From positions 1 to 7,474 of the forward strand of contig DAOWCB010000063.1 of the NCBI GenBank assembly GCA_030633795.1: 7,474 nt of DNA, given 5' to 3'. The translations under genes were made by a program, and so were the position numbers. Source of the stretch: Candidatus Aminicenantota bacterium. Lineage in GTDB: Bacteria; Acidobacteriota; Aminicenantia; Aminicenantales; Aminicenantaceae. The notes beneath the pieces were generated by a model. It searched no databases. It was not told the origin of the DNA and was given only the letters and a program-made list of their open reading frames with translations. This document shows positions 6,858 to 7,474 of the stretch, one piece after another (the stretch's first letter is position 1; every line of letters begins with the position of its first letter).

Positions 6858-6937
6858 AAAGGGGACGGTTCTATTTTTTCGACTTTAAAATGGGGTTTAA
6901 CATTGATCCCATTGAAAAAAATAGAACCGTCCCCTTT
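6858..6937. repeat. Long interrupted palindrome (REP/MITE-like element, possible terminator)
   Basis: Two perfect 22-base arms (6858-6879 and 6916-6937) with the core GGGGACGGTTCTATTTTTT surround a 36-base loop. The loop holds its own six-base dyad, AATGGG (6889-6894) and CCCATT (6908-6913), so the strand can fold into a two-part hairpin. The element begins one base after the tsaE stop codon. On the minus-strand transcript the last stem Cs are followed by TTTTTATT, and on the plus strand by TTTATTATTG, so it could end transcription in either direction. The fully matched arms are longer than a normal terminator needs. I recall this GGGGACGGTTCTATTTT motif as a dispersed repeat in several environmental bacteria, sometimes near REP-associated tyrosine (Y1) transposase genes, but this is memory and not checked. 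No transposase lies in the window and no second copy was seen. Confidence 0.8.
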
Positions 6938-6938
6938 A

Positions 6939-7361
6939 TTATTGTTTTATTGTGATTTTCCGTGTCTCATCGTTTAGAACTTCTATGCTGATCCTAATGG
7001 CATCCAGTTCCATCTTTAGTTTCTCAGCCCATTCCACGATTATGACACCTCGGTCGAGATAATCCTCCCAACCCAAGTCTTCAATCTCTGAATTTTTTCG
7101 CAGACGATACAGGTCGATGTGATATATTGGATATTTTGCCTGATAAATATTCACAAGCGTGAAGGAAGGACTGCAGACTTGATTGACATCCTCCAGACCT
7201 AATCCCGATGCAACCCCCTTGGCAAAAACGGTCTTGCCAGCTCCCAGTTCCCCTGTTAAAAAAACAACTTCTTGTCCCTGGAAAGATTCGGCCAGCCTTT
7301 TTGCTAATTCAAGCGTTTCATTCTCTGAAGCTGACATGTGTATGGTTTTTGAATTTTTCAC
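6939..7361 (-). CDS. tsaE: tRNA threonylcarbamoyladenosine biosynthesis ATPase TsaE
   Basis: 140 residues, close to the usual length of about 150. TsaE works with TsaB and TsaD to transfer the threonylcarbamoyl group to A37 of tRNAs that read ANN codons, in the cytoplasm. Motifs: the P-loop GELGAGKT (37-44), SPSFTLVN (64-71), HIDLYR (81-86) with the conserved His and Asp, and VIIVEWAEKL (106-115) with the Glu-Trp pair; together these identify the family. The GTG start at 7361 overlaps the stop of the upstream NnrD-like gene as GTGA and has no good ribosome site, which fits translational coupling. An ATG eight codons later (M9) is possible but also lacks a ribosome site. The gene ends directly beside the palindromic element at 6858-6937. 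The nnrD-tsaE order is common in bacteria. Confidence 0.95.
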   Translation of the reverse strand: MKNSKTIHMSASENETLELAKRLAESFQGQEVVFLTGELGAGKTVFAKGVASGLGLEDVNQVCSPSFTLVNIYQAKYPIYHIDLYRLRKNSEIEDLGWEDYLDRGVIIVEWAEKLKMELDAIRISIEVLNDETRKITIKQ

Positions 7362-7474
7362 GAGAGAGCTTTGATTGCAGCAGGCAGATATGTGATCATG
7401 TTTCCCGCTGTTAGAGACTTTTCTCCAAGCCGGACCACTCCGATATCACCGCTGAGTCCATGGACAAAAACAGC
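7358..7474 (-). CDS. nnrD: NAD(P)H-hydrate dehydratase (NnrD / YjeF C-terminal domain), C-terminal end only
   Basis: Only the last 38 codons and the TGA stop (7360-7358) are in the window. They read AVFVHGLSGDIGVVRLGEKS, then LTAGNMITYLPAAIKALS. The HGLSGD motif and the SLTAGNMITYLPAAI end match the C-terminus of the ADP/ATP-dependent NAD(P)H-hydrate dehydratase family, which repairs the damaged cofactor NAD(P)HX and is often fused to the epimerase NnrE. The fusion state cannot be judged here. The stop overlaps the GTG start of tsaE by four bases, and tsaE is a known frequent neighbour, which supports the call. Confidence 0.8.
   Translation of the reverse strand, partial: AVFVHGLSGDIGVVRLGEKSLTAGNMITYLPAAIKALS

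Noticed and set aside
6880..6915. Loop of the palindrome as a small gene or CRISPR-like unit
   Set aside because: It is only 36 bases, holds a simple six-base dyad, and there is no repeated spacing or second copy.

Overview
The window is a piece of a bacterial chromosome in which every convincing gene is on the minus strand, so it is described in transcription order, from high to low coordinates. The gene set (TsaE, NnrD, Apt, an MscS-type channel, a lipoprotein NagZ, an RND/HlyD-type adaptor) fits a Gram-negative bacterium. The GpgS-type glucosyl-3-phosphoglycerate synthase and the style of the proteins suggest an anaerobic member of the Desulfobacterota (former Deltaproteobacteria). That placement is inference from memory, not a search result. 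No phage, plasmid, CRISPR, tRNA or rRNA signal was seen.

Region 1 (7474-6939): the last 38 codons of an NnrD-like ADP/ATP-dependent NAD(P)H-hydrate dehydratase overlap by four bases (GTGA) the GTG start of tsaE, the ATPase of tRNA threonylcarbamoyladenosine synthesis. Directly after the tsaE stop lies a long interrupted palindrome (6858-6937) with perfect 22-base arms and a second small dyad in its loop. It looks like a dispersed palindromic or REP/MITE-like element and could also end transcription. A sigma-70-like promoter for the next gene starts only three bases beyond it.

Region 2 (6787-764): five genes probably form one transcription unit with gaps of 58, 13, 53 and 17 bases: an MscS-family mechanosensitive channel, apt (adenine phosphoribosyltransferase), an AzgA-type NCS2 purine permease, a lipoprotein two-domain NagZ (beta-N-acetylglucosaminidase), and a GpgS-type glycosyltransferase. 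Three themes run together: osmotic protection (channel for down-shock, glucosylglycerate precursor synthesis for up-shock), purine salvage (uptake plus conversion of adenine to AMP), and cell-wall glycan turnover.

Region 3 (763-426): a 338-base gene-free stretch holds an imperfect hairpin, a GC-rich patch, a perfect 7-base dyad, and close to the next gene a near-consensus sigma-70 promoter (TTGACA-17-TAATAT).

Region 4 (425-1): the N-terminal 141 codons of a membrane-anchored periplasmic adaptor (HlyD/RND membrane fusion protein), running off the window. It probably opens an efflux operon.

The window is mostly ordinary core and housekeeping sequence. The parts most worth a second look are the palindromic element between tsaE and the channel gene, and the channel/NagZ/GpgS grouping. 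I see no evidence for a wholly new system here.
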